DNA of 64,000 nucleotides from Streptomyces sp. LX-29 (GCF_029541745.1 NZ_CP089746.1:1736001-1800000), one strand, 5' to 3'. Shown: positions 42,904-54,799, counted from the stretch's first letter. The notes: generated by a model not told the origin, from the sequence alone. Translations and numbers: made by a program.

Positions 42904-45900
42904 ATGAGACAGAGACGATGGCGCCGCGGCCGCGATCCGCTGACGCTCCGCCGGGGCGGCGGGGCGGCTCTCCGTCCGGGGGGCCGCCCGGTGGCGTGGG
43001 CGGTGGCCGCCCTGCTGGTGGCCACCGCCCACGCCTGGGCCCCGGCCACGGCCACCGGCGCACCACGCCAGCCCGACGCCCGTTCCACCTCCTTCGCCTC
43101 CTCCTTCGAGAAGGGCGACCCGCAGCCCGACTGGCGCGACACGGTGGAGACCGGGCCCGACGGGGAGAAGCGGACCTCCGGCGTCGACGGCGCGTACTCC
43201 TCGGGCATCCCCGGCGATGTGACCGAGAAGGTCGCCGCGGTGCGGGCCAGCGGCGAGCACGCCTCGGCCGGCGAGGTGAAGGAGAACCTCGTCGACGGCG
43301 AGGTCACCAGCAAGTGGCTGGTCTTCCAGCCCACCGCCTGGCTCGAGTTCGAGCTGTCCGAGCCGGTCGAGGTGGTGCGTTACGCGCTCACCTCGGCCAA
43401 CGACGCCGCCGGTCGCGACCCCCGCGACTGGACGCTCAAGGGCTCCACCGACGGCACCGAATGGCGGACGCTGGACACCCGCGAGGGCGAGGTCTTCGCG
43501 GAGCGGCAGCAGACCCGGCAGTTCGGCTTCGCCGGCGAGAGGGCGTACCGGCACTTCCGGCTGGAGATCACTCGCAACTCCGGGGATCCGCTCACCCAAC
43601 TGGCCGAGGTGCGGTTCGGCGGCACCGACACCACCCCGCCCGCCCCCTCCGACATGCGCTCCCATATCGACCGCGGCCCGGCCGGCTCCCCCACCGCCAA
43701 GGCCAACGCCGGCTTCACCGGCACCCGCGCGCTGCGGTACGCGGGCACGCACCGCCCGGACGGCCGGGCGTACTCGTACAACAAGGTCTTCGACGTCGAC
43801 ACCGCGATACGCCGGGACACCGTGCTGTCGTACCGGATCTTCCCGTCCATGCCGGAGACCGATCTGAGCTATCCCGCGACCCATGTCGCGGTCGACCTCG
43901 CCTTCACCGACGGCACCTACCTGAGCGACCTGGGAGCCGTCGACCAGCACGGCGCCCGGCTGACGCCGCGGGGCCAGGCGGCCTCCAAGACGCTCTACGT
44001 CAACCAGTGGAACCACAAGGAGGCGCGGATCGGCGCGGTCGCGGCGGGCAAGACGGTCGACCGGGTGCTGGTGGCCTACGACTCCCCCAAGGGCCCGGCG
44101 GCGTTCCGCGGCTGGATCGACGACGTCTCCCTGGCCCCGAGGGCGCCCGAGAAGCGGCTGGCGCACCTGTCCGACTACGCCGTCACGACGCGCGGCACCC
44201 ACTCCAGCGGCTCCTTCTCGCGCGGCAACACCTTCCCGGCCACCGCCGTGCCGAACGGCTTCAACTTCTGGACCCCGGTGACCAACGCGGCGTCCACCGA
44301 CTGGCTCTACCAGTACGCCCGCGCCAACAACGCGGACAACCTCCCCACCGTGCAGGCGTTCAGCGCCAGCCATGAGCCCAGCCCCTGGATGGGCGACCGG
44401 CAGACCTTCCAGGTGATGCCCTCGGCCGCGGCCGGCACCCCGGACGCCTCGCGCACCGCCCGTGCGCTGCCGTTCCGGCACGAACGCGAGACCGCGCGGC
44501 CCCACTCGTACGAGGTGCGCTTCGAGAACGGGCTGCGGGCGGGTATCGCCCCGACCGACCACGCGGCCCTCATGCGCTTCACCTATCCGGGGGATGACGC
44601 GAGCGTCATCTTCGACAACGTGACCAACGAGGGCGGGCTGACCCTGGACCCCGAGCGCGGTGTCGTCTCCGGCTTCTCCGACGTCAGGAGCGGCCTGTCC
44701 ACCGGGGCCTCCCGGATGTTCGTCTACGGCGTCTTCGACGCGCCCGTCAGCGACAGCGGGATGCTGCCCGGTGGCGGCGGCAAGGACGTCACCGGCTTCT
44801 TCCGCTTCACGCCGGGCGAGGACCGCACGGTGCAGCTGCGGATCGCCACCTCGCTCATCGGCGTGGCGCAGGCCAAGGCCAACCTGGAGCGCGAGCTCCC
44901 GGCCGGGACCTCGTTCGAGCGGGTCAGGGACAGGGCGCGGGCGGAGTGGGACGCGCTCCTGGGCCGGGTGGAGGTCGAGGGGGCGACCCGGGACCAGCTC
45001 ACCACCCTCTACTCCAGCCTCTACCGGCTGTACCTCTATCCCAACTCGGCCCACGAGAACACGGGAACGGCCGAGAAGCCGCGCCACCAGTACGCGAGCC
45101 CCTTCTCCCCGCCCGTCGGCGAGAACACCCCGACCCACACCGGCGCGAAGATCGTCGACGGGAAGGTGCACGTCAACAACGGCTTCTGGGACACCTACCG
45201 CACCACCTGGCCCGCGTACTCCCTGCTCACGCCCCGCCGCGCGGGCGAGATGGTCGACGGTTTCGTCCAGCAGTACAAGGACGGCGGCTGGATCTCCCGC
45301 TGGTCCTCCCCCGGCTACGCCGACCTGATGACCGGCACCAGCTCGGACGTGGCCTTCGCCGACGCCTACCTCAAGGGCGTGGACTTCGACGCGGAGGCGG
45401 CGTACGAGGCGGCGGTGAAGAACGCGACGGTGGTGCCCCCGTCCTCGGGCGTCGGTCGCAAGGGCATGGCCTCCTCGGTCTTCCTCGGCTACACGCCGAC
45501 CGGCACCCACGAGGGGATGTCCTGGGCCCTGGAGGGCTACCTCAACGACTTCGGCATCGCCAACATGGCCGAGGCGCTCCACAAGAAGACCCGGAAGGCG
45601 CGCTACCAGGAGGAGGCCGCCTACTTCCGCAACCGCGCCCGCAACTACGTCCGGCACTTCGACGCCAAGGCCGGCTTCTTCCAGGGCCGGGACGCGAACG
45701 GCGACTGGCGGCTGCCCGCGGACCGCTACGACCCGCGCGTCTGGGGCCACGACTACACCGAGACCAACGGCTGGGGCTACGCCTTCACCGCTCCCCAGGA
45801 CAGCCGGGGACTGGCCAACCTCTACGGCGGCCGGGAGGGACTGGCGAAGAAGCTGGACGCCTACTTCTCCACCCCGGAGACCGCCGACCCGGAGTTCGCC

Positions 45901-46812
45901 GGTTCGTACGGGGGCGTCATCCACGAGATGACCGAGGCGCGGGACGTCCGCATGGGCATGTACGGCCACAGCAACCAGGTCGCGCACCACGCCACGTACA
46001 TGTACGACGCCGCCGGCCAGCCCTGGAAGACCCAGGCCAAGGTGCGCGAGGTGCTCTCCCGGCTCTATCTCGGCAGCGAGATCGGCCAGGGGTACCACGG
46101 GGACGAGGACAACGGCGAGCAGTCCGCCTGGTACCTGTTCAGCGCCCTCGGCTTCTATCCGCTGGTGATGGGCTCCCCCGAGTACGCGGTGGGCTCCCCG
46201 CTGTTCACCAGGGCGACCGTCCATCTGGAGGGCGGCCGCGACCTCGTCATCAAGGCGCCGCGCAACAGCGAGCGCAACGTCTACGTCCAGGGCCTGAAGG
46301 TCGACGGCAAGCGCTGGAACTCCACCGCCCTGCCGCACGCGCTCCTCGCCGAGGGCGCCACGCTGGAGTTCGCCATGGGGCCGAAGCCCTCGAGGTGGGG
46401 CACGGGGCCGGACGCGGGACCGTCGTCGATCACGAAGGACGACGGGGTGCCGGCGCCGGACACCGATCTGACGACGCGTGGCGAGGGCCCGCTGACCGAC
46501 GACACCTCGGCGACGGAGGCGGCGTTTACCTCGGTGGAGCCGCCGGTCCAGCCGGGCGCTCACGCGACGCGGTACACCCTCGCCTCCTCCCGGCGGGGTG
46601 ACGCCCCCTCGGGCTGGGTGCTCCAGGGCTCCGCTGACGGCGAGACATGGCGGGACCTGGACCGGCGCGAGGGCGAGTCCTTCGCCTGGGACCGGCAGAC
46701 GCGGGTCTTCGCCGTGGCCCACCCGGGTACCTACGCGCACTACCGGCTGGTAACGGACAGCAGAGCCACGCTCACCGAGATGGAACTTCTGGGGCAAGCT
46801 CGAAAACGGTGA
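42904..46812 (+). CDS. secreted GH92-family alpha-mannosidase-like glycosidase
   Basis: The product has 1302 residues from ATG 42904 behind GAGAGG. A long basic signal peptide ends near residue 50. Residues about 95-240 form an F5/8-type (CBM32-like) domain (ENLVDGEVTSKWLVFQPTAWLEFELSEPVEVVRYALTSAND). The GH92 module runs from about 410 to 1165: GNTFPATAVPNGFNFWTP, VNNGFWDTYRTTWPAYSLL, GTHEGMSWALEGYLNDFGIA, YTETNGWGYAFTAPQD and GDEDNGEQSAWYLFSALGFYPL, with the acidic cluster typical of calcium-dependent GH92 exo-mannosidases. A partial second discoidin-like domain (about 1190-1300) ends the chain. It should release mannose from mannoproteins or yeast-type mannan outside the cell. A LacI-type palindrome precedes it. 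Confidence 0.92.
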   Translation: MRQRRWRRGRDPLTLRRGGGAALRPGGRPVAWAVAALLVATAHAWAPATATGAPRQPDARSTSFASSFEKGDPQPDWRDTVETGPDGEKRTSGVDGAYSSGIPGDVTEKVAAVRASGEHASAGEVKENLVDGEVTSKWLVFQPTAWLEFELSEPVEVVRYALTSANDAAGRDPRDWTLKGSTDGTEWRTLDTREGEVFAERQQTRQFGFAGERAYRHFRLEITRNSGDPLTQLAEVRFGGTDTTPPAPSDMRSHIDRGPAGSPTAKANAGFTGTRALRYAGTHRPDGRAYSYNKVFDVDTAIRRDTVLSYRIFPSMPETDLSYPATHVAVDLAFTDGTYLSDLGAVDQHGARLTPRGQAASKTLYVNQWNHKEARIGAVAAGKTVDRVLVAYDSPKGPAAFRGWIDDVSLAPRAPEKRLAHLSDYAVTTRGTHSSGSFSRGNTFPATAVPNGFNFWTPVTNAASTDWLYQYARANNADNLPTVQAFSASHEPSPWMGDRQTFQVMPSAAAGTPDASRTARALPFRHERETARPHSYEVRFENGLRAGIAPTDHAALMRFTYPGDDASVIFDNVTNEGGLTLDPERGVVSGFSDVRSGLSTGASRMFVYGVFDAPVSDSGMLPGGGGKDVTGFFRFTPGEDRTVQLRIATSLIGVAQAKANLERELPAGTSFERVRDRARAEWDALLGRVEVEGATRDQLTTLYSSLYRLYLYPNSAHENTGTAEKPRHQYASPFSPPVGENTPTHTGAKIVDGKVHVNNGFWDTYRTTWPAYSLLTPRRAGEMVDGFVQQYKDGGWISRWSSPGYADLMTGTSSDVAFADAYLKGVDFDAEAAYEAAVKNATVVPPSSGVGRKGMASSVFLGYTPTGTHEGMSWALEGYLNDFGIANMAEALHKKTRKARYQEEAAYFRNRARNYVRHFDAKAGFFQGRDANGDWRLPADRYDPRVWGHDYTETNGWGYAFTAPQDSRGLANLYGGREGLAKKLDAYFSTPETADPEFAGSYGGVIHEMTEARDVRMGMYGHSNQVAHHATYMYDAAGQPWKTQAKVREVLSRLYLGSEIGQGYHGDEDNGEQSAWYLFSALGFYPLVMGSPEYAVGSPLFTRATVHLEGGRDLVIKAPRNSERNVYVQGLKVDGKRWNSTALPHALLAEGATLEFAMGPKPSRWGTGPDAGPSSITKDDGVPAPDTDLTTRGEGPLTDDTSATEAAFTSVEPPVQPGAHATRYTLASSRRGDAPSGWVLQGSADGETWRDLDRREGESFAWDRQTRVFAVAHPGTYAHYRLVTDSRATLTEMELLGQARKR

Positions 46813-46824
46813 CGAAATGGTGAC
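46808..46824. promoter_or_regulatory. 11-bp-spaced GGTGAC direct repeats upstream of FG-GAP gene 1
   Basis: GGTGAC at 46808-46813 and 46819-46824 overlaps the GH92 stop. An equivalent pair (TGTGAC 47997-48002, GGTGAC 48008-48013) precedes FG-GAP gene 2. The 11-nt phasing resembles PhoP boxes, but the heptamer deviates from the GTTCACC consensus. Confidence 0.4.
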
Positions 46825-46942
46825 AAGGCAGGGTCGGCGAACCCGTTGACCCGTGAAGACCCTGTGCAACGATCAAGGAGAAATCGCGGTGCGCCCCACG
46901 AGCGGCGCGCCGCGTCTCTCTGTCCTCACTTTGGAGCACCAC

Positions 46943-47863
46943 GTGGCCCTTTCCTCCGGCCGTAACCGCGGCCGCGCCCTGGCGCGGCTGACGACCGCGG
47001 CGATAGCCGCCGCTCTGGTCGGCACCACCGCCGGCACCGCGATGGCCGACGACAACCCGGGTCCGGTCCCGGCGCCGTTCAAGGGCGTCCAGCAGGCCGC
47101 CCCGAAGGCCGCCGCGGCGAGCAAGTACGCGCCGGTCCTCGGCGTCTACGGCGTCACCAAGGCCGGTGACATCTACGGCTACCACCCCGACAAGCGCGGC
47201 GGCCTCGAAGGCGGCAAGGTCGACACCGGCTTCTGGAAGGACCGCGTCCACACGATCTTCCAGGTCGACCACGACAAGGACCGTCTCCTCGACGGCATGT
47301 ACGGCCGCTACACCAACGGCACGCTCGCCTTCATGCACGTCGACAAGGGCGAGAAGAAGCTCGGCGGCGGCTGGAACCAGTACAACCTGCTAATGTCCCC
47401 GGGCAACCTCGCCGGCACCAAGCAGAGCGACATCCTCGCCCGCAACAAGTCCGGCGTCCTCTACCTGTACCTGGCCAAGGCCGACGGCAGCCTGCAGACC
47501 AAGAAGCGGATCGGCGGCGGCTGGGACCAGTACACCCAGATCGCGGGCCAGCACGACCTGACCGGCGACGGCAAGGCCGACATCGTCGCCCGCGACAAGG
47601 CCGGCGTGCTGTGGCTCTACAAGGGCACCGGCGACGCGAACAAGCCCTTCGCCAAGCGCGCCAAGGTCGGCGGCGGCTGGGGCGGCTACAACCGCCTGCT
47701 CTCCTCCGGCGACGTGGACCTCGACGGCCGCACCGACCTGATCGCCCGCGACAAGGCCGGCAACGCCTGGCTCTTCAAGGGCACCGGCAAGGCGTCGGCG
47801 CCCTTCAAGGCGAAGAAGAAGGTCGCCTCCGGCTGGGGCAAGTTCACCCTGATCTTCTCGTGA
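46943..47863 (+). CDS. secreted FG-GAP/VCBS-repeat protein 1
   Basis: The product has 306 residues; GTG 46943 follows TTGGAG with 7-nt spacing. An in-frame GTG at 46889 also follows AAGGAG, but the shared signal peptide of the paralogues starts here (VALSSGRNRGRALARLTTAA). The signal peptide is cleaved near AMADD. The mature chain is built from FG-GAP/VCBS-like blades with Asp-rich loops: VDHDKDRLLDGMYGRY, GDGKADIVARDKAGVLWLY, DVDLDGRTDLIARDKAG. Such loops usually bind calcium and build a propeller. The function of these Streptomyces exoproteins is unknown; adhesion or carbohydrate binding is possible. It is the first of three tandem paralogues. Confidence 0.85.
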   Translation: MALSSGRNRGRALARLTTAAIAAALVGTTAGTAMADDNPGPVPAPFKGVQQAAPKAAAASKYAPVLGVYGVTKAGDIYGYHPDKRGGLEGGKVDTGFWKDRVHTIFQVDHDKDRLLDGMYGRYTNGTLAFMHVDKGEKKLGGGWNQYNLLMSPGNLAGTKQSDILARNKSGVLYLYLAKADGSLQTKKRIGGGWDQYTQIAGQHDLTGDGKADIVARDKAGVLWLYKGTGDANKPFAKRAKVGGGWGGYNRLLSSGDVDLDGRTDLIARDKAGNAWLFKGTGKASAPFKAKKKVASGWGKFTLIFS

Positions 47864-47884
47864 GGTCACCAGCCCGAGCACGCA

Positions 47885-47916
47885 CGGGCCGCACTCCCGC
47901 GAGGGGGTGCGGCCCG
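47885..47916 (+). terminator. terminator after FG-GAP gene 1
   Basis: A 14-bp stem with one mismatch (CGGGCCGCACTCCC / GGGGGTGCGGCCCG) follows the gene. The same GGGCCGCAC...GTGCGGCCC stem follows each of the three paralogues. Confidence 0.8.
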
Positions 47917-48128
47917 TTCCGTTTCCCGCCGCTCCCGCGCCCCGCCCCGTGCCTCAACTGCCGCCGCCCGCAGGCCGGGAGGGGCCGGCTCGCGACTGTG
48001 ACAGAACGGTGACGAATCATCGAACCACAAAGATGATCAAGGTGACGGCCACGTGAGACGATCACGGAGATATCGCGTTATGCCCCATCAGGTACCTCGC
48101 GTCCCTGTACATCACTCTGGAGTAATAC

Positions 48129-49097
48129 GTGACTCTTCTCTCCGGCCGTCAGCGCGGCCGCGCGCTCGCCCGGCTGACCACCGCCGCGATAGCCGCCGCC
48201 CTGGTCGGCACCACCGCCGGCACCGCCATGGCCGACGACGGCCCGGCCTCCGACCCGACCGCCCTGCGCACGGCGATGAAGCAGGCCGCGGAGCGAGGCG
48301 CCGCGCTCGACGGACTCCGGGCGCACGGCCCGAAGTCGGCGGCCCCGGGCACCTTCGCTCCGTACCTCCCGCTCAACGCCATCACCGAGACCGGTGACCT
48401 GCTCCAGTACACGCCGAACGGCGACGGCGGCCTGCGCAAGCCCTTCCCGGTGGAGCCGAAGGGCGGCTGGAAGGACGTCGACGCCATCATGCAGGTCGAC
48501 TTCGACCGGGACGAGAACCTCGACGGGACGTACACCCGGACCACCGACGGCGCCCTGCGCTTCACGGGGTACAACGCCGACACGGACCTCGGCCGCGGCT
48601 GGGACACGTACGACGTGCTGCTGTCCCCGGGCGACCTCGGCGGGACCAAGGAGGCCGACGTCCTCGCCCGGGACGGCTCCGGCACCCTCTGGCTCTTCCC
48701 GGCCAGGGGCGACGGCTCCCTGAGCGCCCGTAAGAAGGTCGGCACCGGCTGGGGCCAGTTCACCCAGATCGCCGGCCAGCACGACCTCTCCGGCGACGGC
48801 AAGGCCGACATCGTCGCCCGCGACAAGGCCGGCGTGCTGTGGCTCTACCAGGGCACCGGCGACGCGAACAAGCCCTTCGCCAAGCGCGCCAAGGTCGGCG
48901 GCGGCTGGAACCAGTTCAACCGGATCCTCTCCACCGGTGACCTGGACATCGACGAGAAGGGCCGCGCCGACCTCGTCGCCCGCGACAACGCCGGGGCGCT
49001 GTGGCTCTACCAGGGCACCGGCAACGCCTCGGCGCCTTTCAAGGCCAAGGTCAAGATCGGCGACTCCGGCTGGAACGCGTACCGGCTGTTCTCGTAG
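48129..49097 (+). CDS. secreted FG-GAP/VCBS-repeat protein 2
   Basis: The product has 322 residues from GTG 48129, preceded by CTGGAG. The signal peptide (VTLLSGRQRGRALARLTTAA, cleaved near AMADD) is nearly identical to that of protein 1. After a longer Ala/Arg spacer come the same Asp-loop repeats: VDFDRDENLDGTYTRT, EADVLARDGSGTLWLF, GDGKADIVARDKAGVLWLYQ, DIDEKGRADLVARDNAG. A stretch of about 140 bp (48769-48909) is almost identical in DNA to the corresponding part of gene 1 while flanking parts diverge, which suggests gene conversion. Extracellular propeller-like protein of unknown role. Confidence 0.85.
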   Translation: MTLLSGRQRGRALARLTTAAIAAALVGTTAGTAMADDGPASDPTALRTAMKQAAERGAALDGLRAHGPKSAAPGTFAPYLPLNAITETGDLLQYTPNGDGGLRKPFPVEPKGGWKDVDAIMQVDFDRDENLDGTYTRTTDGALRFTGYNADTDLGRGWDTYDVLLSPGDLGGTKEADVLARDGSGTLWLFPARGDGSLSARKKVGTGWGQFTQIAGQHDLSGDGKADIVARDKAGVLWLYQGTGDANKPFAKRAKVGGGWNQFNRILSTGDLDIDEKGRADLVARDNAGALWLYQGTGNASAPFKAKVKIGDSGWNAYRLFS

Positions 49098-49113
49098 GGC
49101 ACCCGAGACACCC

Positions 49114-49145
49114 GGGCCGCACCGCTCTCCCGAGAGGTGCGGCCC
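49114..49145 (+). terminator. terminator after FG-GAP gene 2
   Basis: The stem GGGCCGCACC / GGTGCGGCCC encloses an inner CTCT/AGAG pairing and lies 16 bp after the stop. Confidence 0.75.
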
Positions 49146-49260
49146 TCGTGCGCGACGGCACCCCGCCGCCGTGACCCGTGAAGATCATGTGCTGGCATCC
49201 TGCCTACCGCGATGCCCCCACTCCGCACATCGCTGTATCCACGTCATCTTGGAGACATAC

Positions 49261-50217
49261 GTGGCCCCATCCTCCGGCCGTCACCACGGCCGCGCCCTGG
49301 CGCGGCTGACGACCGCGGCGATCGCCGCCGCCCTGGTCGGCACCGCCGGCACCGCCGTGGCCGACGACAAGCCGACGCCCCTCCCTGCGCCGGTGAAGCG
49401 CGCACAGGCGCAGAGCGCCGAGTTGAACGAGGCGCGCCGCGCCGAGGCGCCGACGTCGGTCGGCGCGAACGGCTACGCCCCCATCCTCCCGCTGGCCGGC
49501 GCCACCGCCACGGGCGACCTGTACTACTACATGCCGAACGGCAAGGGCGGGCTGCTGCCCCGTCAGCTGGTCGTGCGGGACGACTGGGCGTACGTCAGCG
49601 CCGCGATGCACGTCGACCGCGACGACGACGGCGTGTTCGACGGGATGTACGCACGCGGCACCGACGGCACCCTCGCCTTCACGGACGACACCTCCGACAA
49701 GGAGATCGGCCCCGGCTGGAACCGGTACAACGTGCTGCTGTCCCCGGGCAACCTCGGCGGCGCCCGGGAGCCGGACCTCCTCGCCCGGGACGGCTCCGGC
49801 ACCCTCTGGCTCCATCTCGCCCGCCCGGACGCCACGCTGACCGGCCGTAAGAAGGTCGGCACCGGCTGGGGCCGGTACACCCAGATCGCCGGCCAGCACG
49901 ACCTGACCGACGACGGCAGGGCCGACATCGTCGCCCGTGACAAGGCCGGCGTCCTGTGGCTCTACAAGGGCACCGGCGACGCGAACAAGCCGTTCGCCAC
50001 GCGCACCCGGATCGGCTCGGGCTGGAACACCTACAACCGCCTGGTGGCCTCGGGTGACGTGGACCTCGACGCCGACGGCCGGGCCGACCTGATCGCCCGC
50101 GACACGACGGGCGCCCTGTGGCTCTACAAGGGCACGGGCAAGGCGTCCGCCCCGTTCGCGGCCCGGGTCAAGATCGGCAACTCCGGCTGGAACCAGTACA
50201 CCCAGCTGTTCTCGTAA
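49261..50217 (+). CDS. secreted FG-GAP/VCBS-repeat protein 3
   Basis: The product has 318 residues from GTG 49261 behind TTGGAG. The signal peptide (VAPSSGRHHGRALARLTTAA, cleaved near AVADD) and the repeat pattern match the two upstream paralogues: VDRDDDGVFDGMYARG, EPDLLARDGSGTLWLHL, DDGRADIVARDKAGVLWLYK, DVDLDADGRADLIARDTTG. The C-terminus WNQYTQLFS corresponds to WNAYRLFS and WGKFTLIFS in the others. It is a secreted, probably calcium-binding propeller-like protein. It has its own leader and terminator, so the three genes may be expressed separately. Confidence 0.85.
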   Translation: MAPSSGRHHGRALARLTTAAIAAALVGTAGTAVADDKPTPLPAPVKRAQAQSAELNEARRAEAPTSVGANGYAPILPLAGATATGDLYYYMPNGKGGLLPRQLVVRDDWAYVSAAMHVDRDDDGVFDGMYARGTDGTLAFTDDTSDKEIGPGWNRYNVLLSPGNLGGAREPDLLARDGSGTLWLHLARPDATLTGRKKVGTGWGRYTQIAGQHDLTDDGRADIVARDKAGVLWLYKGTGDANKPFATRTRIGSGWNTYNRLVASGDVDLDADGRADLIARDTTGALWLYKGTGKASAPFAARVKIGNSGWNQYTQLFS

Positions 50218-50243
50218 CGGCGCCGGACGACGGCGAACGCGCG

Positions 50244-50280
50244 GCGGGCCGCACCCCCCGGGGAAGGGGGTGCGGCCCGC
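50244..50280. terminator. bidirectional terminator between FG-GAP gene 3 and acnA
   Basis: A perfect 15-bp stem (GCGGGCCGCACCCCC and its complement) with a short loop serves the convergent genes. Confidence 0.85.
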
Positions 50281-50307
50281 CGTGGTGCGTGGGGCGTGCG
50301 CCGCCGC

Positions 50308-53122
<2,815 letters not shown>

Positions 53123-53154
53123 CTCGAATGCGGCGCGGTACGTCTCTCGCTAGA

Positions 53155-53172
53155 TATCTCGATGTCGAGATA
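53155..53172. promoter_or_regulatory. perfect palindrome TATCTCGA-TG-TCGAGATA
   Basis: An 8-bp inverted repeat with a 2-nt centre lies between divergent acnA and the VOC gene. Its ATCTC-N6-GAGATA framework recurs in the promoter of the XRE-MurA fusion gene at 54772-54788. Confidence 0.65.
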
Positions 53173-53374
53173 ACTCTAATACATCGCCGCCGCTCGGTCA
53201 TGCCCGGGCACACCCCGCCCGCACCCCTGAAACCCCCTGCCGGCCGTACCCCGCCGCCACGCCAGGCCGCCGCGCCCCGACGGACCGCCCGACGGACCGC
53301 CCCCGCGCCGCAGCAGACTGGAGGTACGGAAGGGACGAAGAAGAGCAACACCGGCAGGAAGGGACGGACGGGTC

Positions 53375-53746
53375 ATGTTGCGGAACAGCAAGGCGTTCAG
53401 CGGCTTCGCGGTGGACGACCTCCAGCGGGCGAAGGACTTCTACGGCGAGACGCTGGGCCTGCGGGTGACGGAGCGGTACGGGCTGCTCACCCTGCACCTC
53501 GCCGGCGGCACGGACGTCCTCGTCTACCCCAAGGACAACCACACCCCGGCGACCTTCACCATCCTCAACTTTCCCGTCGACGACATCGACGGCGCCGTGG
53601 CCGGGCTGACCGAGCGCGGGGTGCGCTTCGAGCGCTACGACGGCTTCGAGCAGGACGAGAAGGGCATCGCCCGGGGCCAGGGGCCGGACATCGCCTGGTT
53701 CACCGACCCGGCCGGCAATGTGCTGTCGGTGCTCCAGGAGAAGTGA
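53375..53746 (+). CDS. VOC (glyoxalase/bleomycin-resistance) family protein
   Basis: The product has 123 residues from ATG 53375 behind AGGAAGGGACGG. It is a single VOC module of two beta-alpha-beta-beta-beta halves: [27 protein letters not shown] and [24 protein letters not shown], ending [15 protein letters not shown] with the usual metal-ligand Glu region near the end. The usual first-strand His is absent (FSGFAVDD), so metal dependence is unclear. Substrate is unknown. It is divergent from acnA and shares the palindrome-containing intergenic region. Confidence 0.85.
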   Translation: MLRNSKAFSGFAVDDLQRAKDFYGETLGLRVTERYGLLTLHLAGGTDVLVYPKDNHTPATFTILNFPVDDIDGAVAGLTERGVRFERYDGFEQDEKGIARGQGPDIAWFTDPAGNVLSVLQEK

Positions 53747-53823
53747 TCGGGCTGGACGCGTCGGAAATCCGACACTTATGAGCATGCGCCGCCCGGCCGG
53801 CCCGTTTCCACGAGACTGGTCGC

Positions 53824-54717
53824 ATGGACCCTCGCCTGCTCCGCACCTTCGAGGCCGTGGCCCGCTGCGGGTCCTTCACCGACGCCGCGCGCGAGCTGGG
53901 GGTCACCCGCTCGGCCGTGTCGCAGCACATCGCCTCGCTCGAGGCCGAGCTGCGGGCCCCGCTGCTGACCCGGCGGCCGGTGGCCCCGACCGCGGCGGGC
54001 AGCCGACTGCTGGAGCACGCCGGGCCGCTGCTGTCGCGGCTCGAGGCGGCGCGGGCCGACATCACCCGGTCGACCGCCCCCCGTGCGCCCCGGCTCACCG
54101 TCGGGGCCTCCCCGCTCGCCCTGACCCCCACGCTGGCGGAGGCGCTCGCCGAGGCCGGCCGCCGACACCCCGACACCCCCATCGGGGTGCGCGTGCTGAG
54201 CCGGGCCCGGATCCCGGCCGCGGTGGCCGCCGGAGACCTGGACATCGGGCTGACCGACGGCATCGCCGCGCCCGGCGATCCGCTGCCGCTGCCACTGCCC
54301 GACGCCGCCCCGCTGGCCGTGGTGGTCCTCGCCGAGACGCCGCTGGCGGTGCCGCTGGCGCAGGGGCACCCGCTGGCCCGGCGGCTCGGACTGCGACTGG
54401 CCGACCTGGCCGGGGCGCGCTGGGTGGAGGCCCCCGACTCGGGCGTGCCGCTCGGGCAGTTGCGCGCGGCCGCCGGCGCCCCGCGCGGCTTCCGGGCCGC
54501 GCTGACGTACACCGGGACCGACGTCCGGGCGCTGGTCGCCCTGGCCGTGGCGAGCCAGGGGCTGACCCTGCTGCCGTACGCGGTCGCCGAGTCCGTCCCC
54601 GGCGTGGTCGCCGTACCGCTCACCGCCCCGCGACTGGTGCACCGCGTGGAACTCGTCTGCCGCGCAACCCTGGAGGGACCCGCGCACACGCTGGTGGCGC
54701 TCGCCGTACGACGATGA
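53824..54717 (+). CDS. LysR-family transcriptional regulator
   Basis: The product has 297 residues from ATG 53824. The N-terminal winged HTH is canonical (LLRTFEAVARCGSFTDAARELGVTRSAVSQHIASLEAEL), followed by the linker helix LLEHAGPLLSRLEAARADI and a LysR substrate-binding domain (RLTVGASPLALTPTLAEALAEA; ALVALAVASQGLTLLPYAVAE). It lies 77 bp after the VOC gene on the same strand. It is Ala/Arg-rich like its neighbours. The effector and targets are unknown; regulation of the VOC gene or of the downstream XRE-MurA gene is possible from position alone. Confidence 0.88.
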   Translation: MDPRLLRTFEAVARCGSFTDAARELGVTRSAVSQHIASLEAELRAPLLTRRPVAPTAAGSRLLEHAGPLLSRLEAARADITRSTAPRAPRLTVGASPLALTPTLAEALAEAGRRHPDTPIGVRVLSRARIPAAVAAGDLDIGLTDGIAAPGDPLPLPLPDAAPLAVVVLAETPLAVPLAQGHPLARRLGLRLADLAGARWVEAPDSGVPLGQLRAAAGAPRGFRAALTYTGTDVRALVALAVASQGLTLLPYAVAESVPGVVAVPLTAPRLVHRVELVCRATLEGPAHTLVALAVRR

Positions 54718-54771
54718 CGGCCGGACCACCCCGTAGCGCCCCCTCTCCTTCACACCCCCCGCCTCACACGC

Positions 54772-54792
54772 ATCTCATATGTGAGATAGCCT
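54772..54792 (+). promoter_or_regulatory. operator and -10 of XRE-MurA gene; leaderless transcript
   Basis: ATCTCA-TATG-TGAGAT (54772-54787) is an inverted repeat fitting ATCTC-N6-GAGATA. It ends on the first base of TAGCCT (54787-54792), a good -10 hexamer 7 nt before ATG 54800. Transcription would then start at the ATG. A protein on the palindrome would block RNA polymerase, consistent with autoregulation. Confidence 0.6.
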
Positions 54793-54799
54793 CTTTTGT

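Noticed and set aside
42883..46869. A 1328-codon open frame on the minus strand opposite the GH92 gene
   Set aside because: A shadow frame caused by high GC at third positions; its product is low complexity and the plus strand has a full GH92 enzyme.
53128..53374. Coding frame upstream of the VOC gene
   Set aside because: Pro/Arg-rich translation over the palindrome-containing regulatory region; the VOC start at 53375 has a strong ribosome site.
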